A stretch of 64,000 nt of DNA from Mageeibacillus sp. (GCA_022484595.1 JAKVLB010000001.1:414502-478501), one strand, 5' to 3'. Numbered from the stretch's first letter, positions 9,786 to 19,016 are shown. Notes: generated by a model not told the origin, from the letters alone. Translations and numbers: made by a program.

Positions 9786-9814
9786 ATATTACTCGTTATG
9801 TGTTTCAATGTCAA
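9786..9814 (-). promoter_or_regulatory. Sigma-A promoter of the hrcA heat-shock operon
   Basis: Minus strand: consensus -35 TTGACA (9809-9814), 17-base spacer, -10 TAATAT (9786-9791). CIRCE begins four bases downstream, which supports this as the regulated promoter. Confidence 0.85.
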
Positions 9815-9839
9815 GAAAAGTCAAACAAAAATTTGATGA

Positions 9840-11264
9840 TTAATCCGCAGGCACTGTATCGTCTGCGCCTGGAACTATTTTTACAGCCCAGTTAAGTTTT
9901 CTCAGAAAAACAATCGCCAGTGTAACTTTGATTATCTCGGTGTAAAGGACAACAGCAAATACCGATACTATGGAAAGTGACGTATAGTGTGCCAGAACAT
10001 AGGCTGTCGGAACCACTATTACCCAGCTGAAAACACTGTCAAACAGAAAAGTTATAAATGTCTTTCCACCCGATCTGATAGCAAAATACGAGGCGTGGGA
10101 GATGGCCTGAAGCGGCATCACTGCAGCATTGATAATGATAAGTGATGTGGCGGTCTCGCGAACGGCAGGTTCGGTTTTGAACATGAGCGGAAAAACTCCG
10201 GATACCGACGCCATGACAACAGACGTCAGAACGCAGGCAAGACATGAGAACACGATGAGTTTGCGGGCTACCGCTTTGGCTTCGTCTATCTTCCCGGCTC
10301 CGAGCTTCTGACCTACGAAGATAGCTACAGATGAGCCTAAAGCGACAAATACTATGTTGAAAACATTCGCGACAGTGCTGTTGATGTTGAGCGCAGCGAT
10401 AACTGAAAGTCCTCTGCATGAGTAGCATTGCGTGACGGTAACCATTGCCAGAACCCATAAAATCTCATTCATCATAAGCGGAAGGCCTTTGATTACTACG
10501 TTCTTTAACAGCGTGACACGAATTGTCAGTTTCTCGAAAATATGCCTCGCAAACGGAACCCTGTCCGTATGAGTGTGCGTCCAGAAAACATTAATCAGAC
10601 ACTCAACGTAGCGCGACATAACGGTAGCTATGGCGGCACCCGCGACACCAAGCTTCGGGAAGCCAAGTTCGCCGAAAATAAGGAGCCAGTTGAACACCAG
10701 ATCCACCGCAACTGCTGCGATTCCGGCCTTCATCGGAAGCATCGTCTCGCCGCATTCACGCAGTGTCGATGCATAAACCGTCGATATGGCGAGCGCAGGA
10801 AGCCCTATAAGCATGATCATAAGATATGTTTTTGCCGCAGCGAAAGTATCCGGTATACTTCCTATTCCGTCGCCCGAATCATGCAGATAGAGGTTTATCA
10901 GTTTGTCTCCGCATGTCAGCATGAGCACAACAAACAGCAGCAGCATGATGCCAACGATGTAAAGCTTGGCTCTGAAACACTCGGCAACACCTTTATGGTC
11001 GCCCTTGCCGAAGAACTGGGCGCAGAAAATTCCCGGACCCGATACAGCACCGAAACAGACCATGATGTACACAAACATAAGATTCCCGATGATAGACACC
11101 CCGGACATTGGGTCTGTGCCAAGTCTTCCGACCATGATATTATCCAGAAGTGAGACGACATTGGTCATCCCGTTCTGCACCATAATCGGAAGTGCTATTG
11201 AAAGGACCGACAGATAGAATCTCTTCGTCCCGAAATATTTTTCTCTCAATGAAGTGACATTCAT
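9840..11264 (-). CDS. MATE family efflux transporter
   Basis: Multidrug and toxin extrusion type antiporter, 474 residues, with about 12 hydrophobic segments in two MatE halves (first half from LSIALPIMVQNGMTNVVSLLDNIMVG, second from GLPLMMNEILWVLAMVTVTQCYS). Such proteins export organic cations or other small molecules using Na+ or H+; the substrate cannot be told from sequence. The start is the ATG at 11264, two bases after corA stops; longer in-frame starts would lie within corA. Translation is probably coupled to corA. Confidence 0.93.
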   Translation of the reverse strand: MNVTSLREKYFGTKRFYLSVLSIALPIMVQNGMTNVVSLLDNIMVGRLGTDPMSGVSIIGNLMFVYIMVCFGAVSGPGIFCAQFFGKGDHKGVAECFRAKLYIVGIMLLLFVVLMLTCGDKLINLYLHDSGDGIGSIPDTFAAAKTYLMIMLIGLPALAISTVYASTLRECGETMLPMKAGIAAVAVDLVFNWLLIFGELGFPKLGVAGAAIATVMSRYVECLINVFWTHTHTDRVPFARHIFEKLTIRVTLLKNVVIKGLPLMMNEILWVLAMVTVTQCYSCRGLSVIAALNINSTVANVFNIVFVALGSSVAIFVGQKLGAGKIDEAKAVARKLIVFSCLACVLTSVVMASVSGVFPLMFKTEPAVRETATSLIIINAAVMPLQAISHASYFAIRSGGKTFITFLFDSVFSWVIVVPTAYVLAHYTSLSIVSVFAVVLYTEIIKVTLAIVFLRKLNWAVKIVPGADDTVPAD

Positions 11265-11266
11265 AA

Positions 11267-12157
11267 TTACATCCACTTTCTCTTGCGAAAATAAACCGCA
11301 ATAAAAATACATATAGCTGCTGACAGAACAATAACCGACAGATATCCGTGCTGCCATGAAAGCTCAGGCATATTGACAAAATTCATACCGTACCAGCCGG
11401 TTATCAGAGTAAGAGGCATGAATACTGAAGTAATGACCGTAAAGAATTTCATCAGCCGGTTCTGTTCAATATCAATCTGCGTCTGATATGCCTCCCAGAC
11501 ATGATTCAGATACTCACGCAAATCAAGCACCGAAGACAGAAGTCTGTTGACTCTGCTGTGGATAATATTGAGTCTTCGCAGCTCGTCATCATTAAGACAG
11601 CCGTTGTCATTAAGAAGTGTCTCGTCCAGTATAGCGTCAAGTTCTTCATAATAGGTCTTGAACTGAAGCAATTCTTTCTTTGCCAGCAGCATCATCGCAA
11701 CATCCCTGTGAGTCTTCTTTCCGGATTTATGAGATGAGTGAGCTTCCGGCTTCACGTCAGCCGGATTGGCTCCTGCCTCCTGATCGGCGGAATTAAGGAG
11801 CCTTCTTTCAAGAGAATACAGCCTTCCTTCAAGGTTTTCGAGAAGTCCGACATCACCGGAAATAAGCTCGCGCAGAAAAGCCGTAAGGTTTGTGGCCTTA
11901 TCTTCATTTGAAGAAAGCCTGTTGAATGAATTCTGTCCGCCACAGACCACAACAAGTTTATCAACGTCGGAATATACGATTACTCTCTCGGGTCTCTGCT
12001 GTAAAGCTTTGACATCACACCATTTGAAAGCTATAAGATTATAGCCCGGAAAGCTCTCAAATGTATCAGCCTGCCCGTCGGCTATATTTGCCGCGGCAGC
12101 ATCTCCTACAATTGCCGCAAGCGCGTCATTATCTCCAAACATCAATGTTTTTCTCAT
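11267..12157 (-). CDS. corA: CorA-like magnesium/divalent cation transporter
   Basis: Inner-membrane channel of the CorA family, 296 residues. The long cytoplasmic domain is followed by the signature YGMNF at the end of the first of two C-terminal membrane segments (FMPLTLITGWYGMNFVN... LSVIVLSAAICIFIAVYF) and a basic tail (RKRKWM). A GGGGGT Shine-Dalgarno precedes the ATG. It lies in the same operon as hemW upstream and the MATE exporter downstream. Confidence 0.9.
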   Translation of the reverse strand: MRKTLMFGDNDALAAIVGDAAAANIADGQADTFESFPGYNLIAFKWCDVKALQQRPERVIVYSDVDKLVVVCGGQNSFNRLSSNEDKATNLTAFLRELISGDVGLLENLEGRLYSLERRLLNSADQEAGANPADVKPEAHSSHKSGKKTHRDVAMMLLAKKELLQFKTYYEELDAILDETLLNDNGCLNDDELRRLNIIHSRVNRLLSSVLDLREYLNHVWEAYQTQIDIEQNRLMKFFTVITSVFMPLTLITGWYGMNFVNMPELSWQHGYLSVIVLSAAICIFIAVYFRKRKWM

Positions 12158-12177
12158 ATATTACCCCCAGAAAAAAA

Positions 12178-13350
12178 TCAGAGAAAATCTTCCATTACGA
12201 GACTCGCAAAGTCCAGACCGGAAGACGATAATCTCACATATCTTCCGCAATCCTCAAGCAGTCCGCGCGAGACATTGTCCTTGATTGCCTTGGGGAACAC
12301 TTCGTCCAAAGCCATTCCGAAACGTCTCTCAAACTCAACCCGGTCAATTCCTTCCGTCGTTCGAAGCCTCAGAAAAGGATACTCCCTCATCTTGTCCCCG
12401 ATTGACATTACCTCTTCCCGGTAAATAAGTCCTTCGGGAATTCTATCCGACGCAGCGATATCCTGCAATACATTAATATAGTCTTTTACGTCATCTTTAT
12501 GTCCGAATCTTACTGAGTCCAGATAACCGTGAGCCCCGGCACCTATCGCCGCATACTCTTCGCCGCGCCAGCATGAGCTGTTATGGCGGCTTTGGTATCC
12601 AGGAAGGGCGCTGTTCGATATTTCATACGGAACAAAACCTGTTGCCGCAAGAAAATCACGCGACTTATGATACATCTCACGCTCTGTCTCCGGCGGCATA
12701 ACATCTTCAAGGTGACGGTATTTTTTGTAAAACGGTGTGCCTTCTTCGATTGTAAGCGAGTATGTGCTGATATGTTTTATTCCCATATGCTCGAAAAGCT
12801 CTATATCACGTATAATCCCGTCTGTTGTCTGTCCGGGCACTCCGATAATGAGATCCGCCGATATATTGCGAAAACCGGCATCCTGAAGAATCGCAACAGC
12901 CGCTGCCGCAGCCGCGGAATCATGTCTTCTTCCCAGAGTCTTAAGAATACCGTCGTCAAGTGACTGTATTCCCACCGATGCCCGGTTAAAACCTGCGTCC
13001 CTGTACAAACCGGCTTTCTCGCCGGTTATTGAGGATGGGTTAATCTCTATTGTGTTCTCTGAATCTTCAGGAATCTTAAATTCACGGACTATTGTCTTCA
13101 TGAGGTTCACTATATAAGTCGCATCGGGGTATGAAGGAGTTCCCCCTCCGAAATAAACAGAGCAGCCGGCACCTTCGCAGTCGTCTGAAAACATCTCACT
13201 GTTCTCCAGTTGCTTTGCCCAGAGCTTTACCTCTCTTGCCGCACAGTCGTAGTAATCTTCAATCAGAGACGGTTCCGCGACTGAATAGAAGTCACAGTAA
13301 GGGCATTTGCCTGCGCAAAACGGATTATGCACATAGATATGCTTTCCCAT
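12178..13350 (-). CDS. hemW: HemW, radical SAM coproporphyrinogen III oxidase-like protein
   Basis: Radical SAM protein of the HemN/HemW family, 390 residues. The iron-sulfur motif is CAGKCPYCDF (CX3CX2C) close to the N terminus, followed by YFGGGTPS and SADLIIGVPGQT. It lacks the CX3CX2CXC of true anaerobic HemN, which fits HemW, a heme-binding protein thought to insert heme into respiratory enzymes. The ATG overlaps the stop of the TOPRIM-like gene by one base (TGATG), implying coupling. HemW is often followed by hrcA in Firmicutes; here corA and a MATE gene intervene. Confidence 0.93.
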   Translation of the reverse strand: MGKHIYVHNPFCAGKCPYCDFYSVAEPSLIEDYYDCAAREVKLWAKQLENSEMFSDDCEGAGCSVYFGGGTPSYPDATYIVNLMKTIVREFKIPEDSENTIEINPSSITGEKAGLYRDAGFNRASVGIQSLDDGILKTLGRRHDSAAAAAAVAILQDAGFRNISADLIIGVPGQTTDGIIRDIELFEHMGIKHISTYSLTIEEGTPFYKKYRHLEDVMPPETEREMYHKSRDFLAATGFVPYEISNSALPGYQSRHNSSCWRGEEYAAIGAGAHGYLDSVRFGHKDDVKDYINVLQDIAASDRIPEGLIYREEVMSIGDKMREYPFLRLRTTEGIDRVEFERRFGMALDEVFPKAIKDNVSRGLLEDCGRYVRLSSSGLDFASLVMEDFL

Positions 13351-14030
13351 CAGAAAGTTCGTTTCCTGTATATCGGACGAGGGTTGCGAAGTGCTGTCTC
13401 AAGCGCATACTTAAATGTTATATAGCTGGGTGATATGTTGTCGGCAGGAATCATATACCGCGATATCTCTTCCGCCCAGCGCGCCTTGTAATGTCCTATG
13501 GCAGGATAACCTATCTCGATGATATCATCAGCATTGTCAGATACGGCTCTGCAGAGTACCTCCCAGGTCCCGCATACACTGTCCTGATCATATGAATCAA
13601 GAACAGACATGTCCGCGTCAGGATACGCGTCAAGGACTGCTCTTCTGTCGCCAAGCATCCATGCCTCAACCTCTTCTGTACAAAGACCGACGATATTTCT
13701 AAGATCCGGAGCATAGCGCGAGGCACAGTTGTAAATACTGTTGCGCAAATGAGTAGGATCGTGATCATCTGAATCCATAACAACTATAAGAATCATATCC
13801 TGATCCCTGTAAATCTCATTGTATGCACGACACTTTGCGGGAAGCAGATCGAGCAGTGCGCTCGCAAACTTCGGCGGCTTCGCGTTCATGTCCGGAGGAA
13901 AACTCCCGCAGCCTCTGTGAGGCCTTACGTTAATCTCACACGACATTTTTTCGCGGTCGCAAATCCGCTCAACCGCACGTTTTACAACGACAGAACCGGA
14001 TTTGTCTTCAGCAAGAATCTCTATTACCAT
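13350..14030 (-). CDS. TOPRIM-like (DUF4276-type) protein, partner of the adjacent AAA ATPase
   Basis: 226 residues. I chose ATG 14030, which follows the ATPase stop by one base with GGAGAAC upstream; earlier starts lie inside the ATPase gene. The N terminus MVIEILAEDKSGS matches a TOPRIM glutamate motif, followed by a hydrophobic strand ending in DxD (MILIVVMDSDDHD, Asp86/Asp88) and then LCTEEVEAWMLGD (about 117-126), a pattern seen in DUF4276/OLD-type nucleases. Likely a metal-dependent nuclease or related effector acting with the ATPase. The stop overlaps the hemW start. Family name is from motif memory, not a search. Confidence 0.7.
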   Translation of the reverse strand: MVIEILAEDKSGSVVVKRAVERICDREKMSCEINVRPHRGCGSFPPDMNAKPPKFASALLDLLPAKCRAYNEIYRDQDMILIVVMDSDDHDPTHLRNSIYNCASRYAPDLRNIVGLCTEEVEAWMLGDRRAVLDAYPDADMSVLDSYDQDSVCGTWEVLCRAVSDNADDIIEIGYPAIGHYKARWAEEISRYMIPADNISPSYITFKYALETALRNPRPIYRKRTF

Positions 14031-14031
14031 C

Positions 14032-15219
14032 TCAGTTCTCCCAGTCGTCTCCCTTGTCAAGGTGACCTCCGTACCAGATGGCACCCATACCGACACCCTG
14101 CTTGAACATGGCATCTACAAGCGGGTTATCACCGGCGCACTTTATGGTAACATCACCGCTGTCCTTTTCGAAACTTCTCTCAAAAACCCATATCTCTTTC
14201 GGCGACATGGTCTCGATAATGTATGGATTATGCGTCGAAAAGATTATCTGGCAGTAGTGGTTTCTGATAGAATATTCGCGCATCTCATCCGCAAGAACAT
14301 CGACCATATCGTGATAGAGATCCTTGTCGGGAGTCTCAATGAAAATAGTTGAATGCGGCTCGCTGTCGCGAAGAAGCAGCAGGTACAGAAACAGTTTGTC
14401 AGGACTCTCAGAGAGGGTCTGCGGAAGATTCTTCTTCTTCTTCATAGCGGGAATCTTGTTCTTGATATCCGCCATAATGCTGTTGTATGTATCTTCATCA
14501 TTTGACTTCATGTACTCAAGTACATTGCCGATATTGGAACCGGTACTGTTGAGGTGCTTGTGTCCTCCCGGCGCACCGCCTTCATTGAAATATGAATTCG
14601 GCTCATCCGAAGAGAAGCTGCAGAAAAACCATTTTGATATCTCCCTGTGAAGATCGCAGAGGTCTTTATAGGCTGATATCTTCCCGTACAGACTCAGTGC
14701 GGTAAGGTGTTCGTCCTCAATTCCGAACTCTTCAGAGGTTCCTGCGTCATTAACCAAAGTGCCGTGACCGCAGTCCTGCTCAAGCAGTGTTACAAGTTCA
14801 TATCCCCCGGATACTTTTCGCGACAAGACAACTTTCTCCCCCGCAACATACGGACTTCCGAATTTGTTGGCTGCTATCATGAGATCATACTGAAGATATT
14901 TGGATTTACCTCCGGCGCGGTCGCCCAGTTTAAAGAAGATGTTGAATTCGGCAGGCTTGGATCTGTCTATAACCATGTTAGAGAACCCCGGCCGTCCGCA
15001 GCTTATCGAAGCATCGGCAACATTGCCGACGACGCAGTCGCGAAGAAATGCCAGACACCCCATAAAGCTTGTCTTTCCGGTATTGTTGCGCCCGATAAGC
15101 GCGTTCAGGTTGCGAAGCCTGTTGCCCGCTCCTTCATTATTCTGGCTTTCTTTGACAAGAATGCCTGCGCAGTCTTCATCAAAAACATCAAAATTAGCAA
15201 TTCTCACACCAAGTATCAT
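14032..15219 (-). CDS. OLD/AAA_21-like ABC-type ATPase, probable partner of the TOPRIM-like protein
   Basis: 395 residues from ATG 15219 (GAGGTGG seven bases upstream). SMC/ABC-like ATPase head: Walker A GRNNTGKTS at about 43-51, a signature-like LSESPDKL near 269, Walker B region IFIETPDKDLY near 292-302, and H-loop STHNPYIIETM near 328. In this family the Walker B end is usually D/E-E-P; here it reads E-T-P, so the catalytic glutamate is replaced by threonine. Paired with the downstream TOPRIM-like gene it resembles a split OLD nuclease or a PARIS-like two-gene anti-phage system. Defence function is inference. Confidence 0.75.
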   Translation of the reverse strand: MILGVRIANFDVFDEDCAGILVKESQNNEGAGNRLRNLNALIGRNNTGKTSFMGCLAFLRDCVVGNVADASISCGRPGFSNMVIDRSKPAEFNIFFKLGDRAGGKSKYLQYDLMIAANKFGSPYVAGEKVVLSRKVSGGYELVTLLEQDCGHGTLVNDAGTSEEFGIEDEHLTALSLYGKISAYKDLCDLHREISKWFFCSFSSDEPNSYFNEGGAPGGHKHLNSTGSNIGNVLEYMKSNDEDTYNSIMADIKNKIPAMKKKKNLPQTLSESPDKLFLYLLLLRDSEPHSTIFIETPDKDLYHDMVDVLADEMREYSIRNHYCQIIFSTHNPYIIETMSPKEIWVFERSFEKDSGDVTIKCAGDNPLVDAMFKQGVGMGAIWYGGHLDKGDDWEN

Positions 15220-15297
15220 AGCTTCCACCTCGCAGTTAAAACAAACGACCACCTTCTGTCAGGCGGCCGTCTGAAATCTTCTTTCTTGTACCGAAGT

Positions 15298-15789
15298 TTA
15301 CTCGCCGTCAATTGTTGAATTGATTTCCTTAAGATTCGTCTGTATCTTAGCAACATTCTCGCTGAGAGTATCATTGACGCTCATAAGGAGCTGTCTTACA
15401 TATATATGCGCATTTCTTCTGAGTTCTTCCGCCTGTGATTCGGCATTGGCGATAATATTTGCCGCCTCTTCCCTTGCACCCTTGGTAATCTCATGATCAT
15501 TGACTTTCATCGCATACATTCTGTTTGCATCATCAATAATCTTCTTATTCTTGTCTCTTGCTGTAGTGATTATATCCTGGGCACGCGCGACTATGTCATT
15601 TGACTGTGCGACCGCACCCGGAAGATTGTTCCTGAGAATCTGAAGAGAGTTGATTGTCTCAGTTCTCTCGATGGAACACTTATCAGAGAAAGGAACGCTG
15701 GAAGCATCCTTGACCGTATTAATGAGATAGTCTATGTGCTTGATAGCATCATAGCGCTGCCCTCCCTGATTGAAATTACTGTTCTCCAT
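15298..15789 (-). CDS. Conserved coiled-coil protein next to coaD
   Basis: 163 residues, hydrophilic, without signal peptide or membrane segment. The region from about residue 65 to 145 is rich in Ala/Glu/Lys/Asn and predicted to form a long coiled coil (AQDIITTARDKNKKIIDDANRMY..., AANIIANAESQAEELRRNA), resembling the C-terminal half of DivIVA/GpsB-like or ATP synthase b-like proteins. The ATG overlaps the coaD stop (TAATG), so the two are probably coupled. Function unknown; a cytoskeletal or division-scaffold role is only a guess from the coiled coil. Confidence 0.75.
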   Translation of the reverse strand: MENSNFNQGGQRYDAIKHIDYLINTVKDASSVPFSDKCSIERTETINSLQILRNNLPGAVAQSNDIVARAQDIITTARDKNKKIIDDANRMYAMKVNDHEITKGAREEAANIIANAESQAEELRRNAHIYVRQLLMSVNDTLSENVAKIQTNLKEINSTIDGE

Positions 15790-16286
15790 TACTGTGGCCT
15801 TCCTTTCATGAATTTGTCATTTACGGTATTAATAATCTCTGCGGGGACCATCATGGAGATGTCACCGCCGTAGAAACCGACTTCCTTTACTATCGACGAA
15901 CTTATCAAAGACAAATCGTCACGGCATGGCAGAAGTATCGCGTCATATCCGGGAAGCAGAAGTCTGTTTGCCAATGCGAGTTCAGCTTCATACCTGAAAT
16001 CAGACTCAGATCTTATGCCTCTGACAGATGCGCAGCAACCGAGCTTTGAGTACAGATCAACAAGAAGGCCTCCCCACTTCATGACACTGACGTTATCAAG
16101 GCCGTCATCTGCGATAGATCTGCTCACAAGTTCAACTCTCTCATCAGCGGTAAACAGCGGTGTCTTGGCACTGTTCTCCATCACTGCGATAACAAGACTG
16201 TCGCAAAGCTTTGACGCACGCCTTGCAATATCTTTATGTCCCCTCGTGAACGGGTCAAAGGTTCCCGGAAAAAGCATTACCTTCAA
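15789..16286 (-). CDS. coaD: Phosphopantetheine adenylyltransferase CoaD
   Basis: Penultimate step of coenzyme A synthesis: ATP plus 4'-phosphopantetheine to dephospho-CoA. 165 residues, normal. The nucleotidyltransferase motif FPGTFDPFTRGHKDI and the C-terminal ISSSIVKEVGFYGGDISMMVP are diagnostic. TTG at 16286 is preferred over ATG 16277 because it restores the family N terminus and has AAGGGG upstream at good spacing. Follows rsmD after 13 bases, the standard rsmD-coaD pair. Confidence 0.95.
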   Translation of the reverse strand: MKVMLFPGTFDPFTRGHKDIARRASKLCDSLVIAVMENSAKTPLFTADERVELVSRSIADDGLDNVSVMKWGGLLVDLYSKLGCCASVRGIRSESDFRYEAELALANRLLLPGYDAILLPCRDDLSLISSSIVKEVGFYGGDISMMVPAEIINTVNDKFMKGRPQ

Positions 16287-16299
16287 AGCGCTGTCCCCT

Positions 16300-16869
16300 T
16301 TAACAAATATTCTTAAAAAATGTTATCACTGTCAGCCCGTAACTACAAGAACGAAGATACGTCAAATCAATGTTCGAGATGTCCGGCGGCTCCTCGTTGG
16401 AATGTTCGACTATGAAAAGTCCGTTCTCATTAAGAAGATGTCCGGAAGTTATTACTGCCGCAGCCTGGCTCGCCAGTTCGGGCACAAGCCGGTATGGCGG
16501 ATCCATAAATATAATATCAAATTTCTCGCCTTTTGAGGCAAACATTTCGAGAGCCGGAACAATGCCGAGCCTGCAGAATCTGAATTGTTCTGAATCCTGC
16601 ATATGGAGCTTGGCAAGATTTGCAGTAATTATCTTCGCCGGTTCCGAACCCTTGTCTATAAGCGTTGCGCGAACAGCACCGCGCGACACAGCCTCAATTC
16701 CTATCTGACCTGACCCTGCGCACAGGTCAAGAAACTCAGAGTCAGGGACTATACCCTGAATAATAGAAAACAGAGCCTCCTTGACCTTATCTGTCGTCGG
16801 TCTTGTTTTATCACCCTTGGGAGTCTGCAAGATTGCACCCCTGAATTTTCCTGTTACCACTCTCGGCAT
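16300..16869 (-). CDS. rsmD: 16S rRNA (guanine(966)-N2)-methyltransferase RsmD
   Basis: Methylates G966 of 16S rRNA (E. coli numbering) using SAM. 189 residues. N-terminal MPRVVTGKFRGAILQTPKGDKTRPTTDKVKEALFSII, SAM motif FLDLCAGSGQIGIEAVSRGA and catalytic DPPY are all present. The ATG overlaps the recG stop (TAATG). Confidence 0.95.
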   Translation of the reverse strand: MPRVVTGKFRGAILQTPKGDKTRPTTDKVKEALFSIIQGIVPDSEFLDLCAGSGQIGIEAVSRGAVRATLIDKGSEPAKIITANLAKLHMQDSEQFRFCRLGIVPALEMFASKGEKFDIIFMDPPYRLVPELASQAAAVITSGHLLNENGLFIVEHSNEEPPDISNIDLTYLRSCSYGLTVITFFKNIC

Positions 16870-19016
16870 TATAAAACCCCCATTTTGCGCCCGAACCGCA
16901 AGTCAAACATCCGGGTAATCGCGCTGTAGATTTCTTCGGCTTCCGGGCTTTTACTCTCGAAAAGCCTGTTCACCGCGTCACACGCCAGGCTTGCTATCTG
17001 CATGTCGGTATACAGATTTGCCGCACGAAGCGTAGGAATTCCGTGTTGTCTCGTGCCGAAAAAGTCGCCCGGTCCGCGAAGTTCAAGGTCTTTCTGGGCA
17101 AGCTCAAAGCCATCTGAAGACTCGCACATCATCTTCATTCTCTGAAGCGCAAGCTCAGATCGTGACTCGGACACAAGAAGACAGAACGACTTTGAATTTC
17201 CTCTTCCTATTCTTCCCCTGAGCTGGTGAAGTGTTGACAGTCCGAACCTGTCGGCATCCATTATAACCATAACATTTGCATTCGGGTTATCAACCCCGAC
17301 TTCAATAACCGTGGTCGATATGAGGATTTTAATCTCACCGCTGACAAACTTTTCCATTACTTCAAGTTTCTCATTCTCATTCATTGAACCGTAAAGAATG
17401 CCCGTCTTATATAAGGCTGACAATCCATTTCTTTCAAGTTCATCTTTCATATCAAATACACTCGTCGCAGAAACATCTCCTGCATCATCCGCCGCGAGAT
17501 AGTTGTCGTCCTGGGTCTCTTCTTCATTCTCGTCTATCTTCGAGCAGACGATATAAGCCTGTTCGCCTTCAGCCAGCTTGGCCTTGAGAACTTCTGTGAT
17601 ATCCGTACTCGTTTTCGACGGTATAAAGTAAGTAGTAATGGCCTGCCTGCCCGCCGGCTTCTGTCTGATTATCGAGGTTGACATATCGCCGTAGAGCACC
17701 ATGGCAAGAGTTCGCGGAATCGGTGTCGCCGTCATTACGAGGTTGTGTACACTGTTTACGCCGCTTCCATCCTGCCGGATAAGCAGCTTCTCACGCTGCT
17801 TTACGCCGAATCTGTGCTGTTCGTCGGCAATCACAAGCGCAAGATCATCAAATTCAATGTCATCTGAAAGAAGCGCGTGCGTACCGATTATAACCGAAGC
17901 CTCCCCGTCTTTCAGCTGATCCTTTATCTCCTTCTTTACGGAAGCCTTAGTCTTGCCAAGCAGCAATACCACGTTTATTCCGCAGCCGCTCAGCAGAGAC
18001 ACCGCAGTATTGTAATGCTGGCGGGCGAGAACCGATGTCGGAGCAAGAAGTACGGACTGTTTGCCCATCAGAGCTGTCATCGCCATCGCAAGTATCGCCA
18101 CAACGGTTTTACCCGAGCCCACATCGCCTTGAACCAGCCGGTTCATAGGCTTGCTTCTCATGAGATCTTTCTGGATATCACGCACAGCCATAACCTGGTC
18201 TTTGGTCAGACTGAAACCAAGATTATCAAGCACATGCGACCATGCCACCCTGACCTTATCATCAAGACCTTCAGCGCTGTCCGGTATCACGCGCTTTGCC
18301 ATCTCGTTGACACTGTTGCCCCGGTTCATAAGTTTCATCCCGATGCCGAGCAGAATCAGTTCCTCATAGGCAATCTGTCTGCGCGACTGTTCCGCCTTCT
18401 GAACCGTCGGCGGAAAATGAACCGTTCTGTAACATTCTGCCGGAGCTGTAAAGCCTTCCGACTTTACAATGTCTGATGGTATAACATTAAGAAGCTGATC
18501 CGCGCACAAATCCAGCGCAGTCTTAATCCATCTTGCAAGCTGCAGTGAAGTAATACCCGCTGTCAGATGATACACCGGCTTTACCAGAGTGTCAGTTCCG
18601 ATCCTGCCGGCATCTTCCATATATGGATTTACCATCTGATATTGAGTTCCGAATACCGTGACCTTGCCGTGAACAAAACACTCATCTCCGGGATTGAATT
18701 TTTTCGCGATATAAGGCGAATTGAAAAAAGTCACCTTTATTCTTCCCATGCCGTTTCCTATATAGAAACTGACGGGCCTTGCGCGGCTTCTCACGTTGAC
18801 TGAAGGTACTGTCAGCACGTTCGCGCGAAAAGATATCTCCTCACCTTCCGCAGCGTCGGAGAAGCTCTTGAGATTACTCCAGTCATCATATCTTCTGGGC
18901 AGGTATGATATAAGATCGTAAACTGTGCATATATCGAGCTTTGCAAGGCGATCTTCCGCCGCAGGTCCTATTCCGTGAATAACCGATACCGGGCTGCTTA
19001 ATTCAGGCTTATCCAT
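16869..19016 (-). CDS. recG: ATP-dependent DNA helicase RecG
   Basis: Branch-migrating helicase that remodels stalled forks and Holliday junctions. 715 residues. N-terminal wedge/OB domain, then superfamily 2 motifs: Walker A GDVGSGKTVVA, DEQH box (VIADEQHRFG), TATPIPRTL, and motif VI QLRGRIGRG, with the RecG C terminus (QKDLELRGPGDFFGTRQHG). Starts within the end of nth (8-base overlap), which suggests coupling of two repair genes. Confidence 0.97.
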   Translation of the reverse strand: MDKPELSSPVSVIHGIGPAAEDRLAKLDICTVYDLISYLPRRYDDWSNLKSFSDAAEGEEISFRANVLTVPSVNVRSRARPVSFYIGNGMGRIKVTFFNSPYIAKKFNPGDECFVHGKVTVFGTQYQMVNPYMEDAGRIGTDTLVKPVYHLTAGITSLQLARWIKTALDLCADQLLNVIPSDIVKSEGFTAPAECYRTVHFPPTVQKAEQSRRQIAYEELILLGIGMKLMNRGNSVNEMAKRVIPDSAEGLDDKVRVAWSHVLDNLGFSLTKDQVMAVRDIQKDLMRSKPMNRLVQGDVGSGKTVVAILAMAMTALMGKQSVLLAPTSVLARQHYNTAVSLLSGCGINVVLLLGKTKASVKKEIKDQLKDGEASVIIGTHALLSDDIEFDDLALVIADEQHRFGVKQREKLLIRQDGSGVNSVHNLVMTATPIPRTLAMVLYGDMSTSIIRQKPAGRQAITTYFIPSKTSTDITEVLKAKLAEGEQAYIVCSKIDENEEETQDDNYLAADDAGDVSATSVFDMKDELERNGLSALYKTGILYGSMNENEKLEVMEKFVSGEIKILISTTVIEVGVDNPNANVMVIMDADRFGLSTLHQLRGRIGRGNSKSFCLLVSESRSELALQRMKMMCESSDGFELAQKDLELRGPGDFFGTRQHGIPTLRAANLYTDMQIASLACDAVNRLFESKSPEAEEIYSAITRMFDLRFGRKMGVL

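Noticed and set aside
10542..11153. Plus-strand open frame inside the MATE gene
   Set aside because: Antisense to a membrane protein; hydrophilic, motif-free translation typical of antisense to transmembrane codons.
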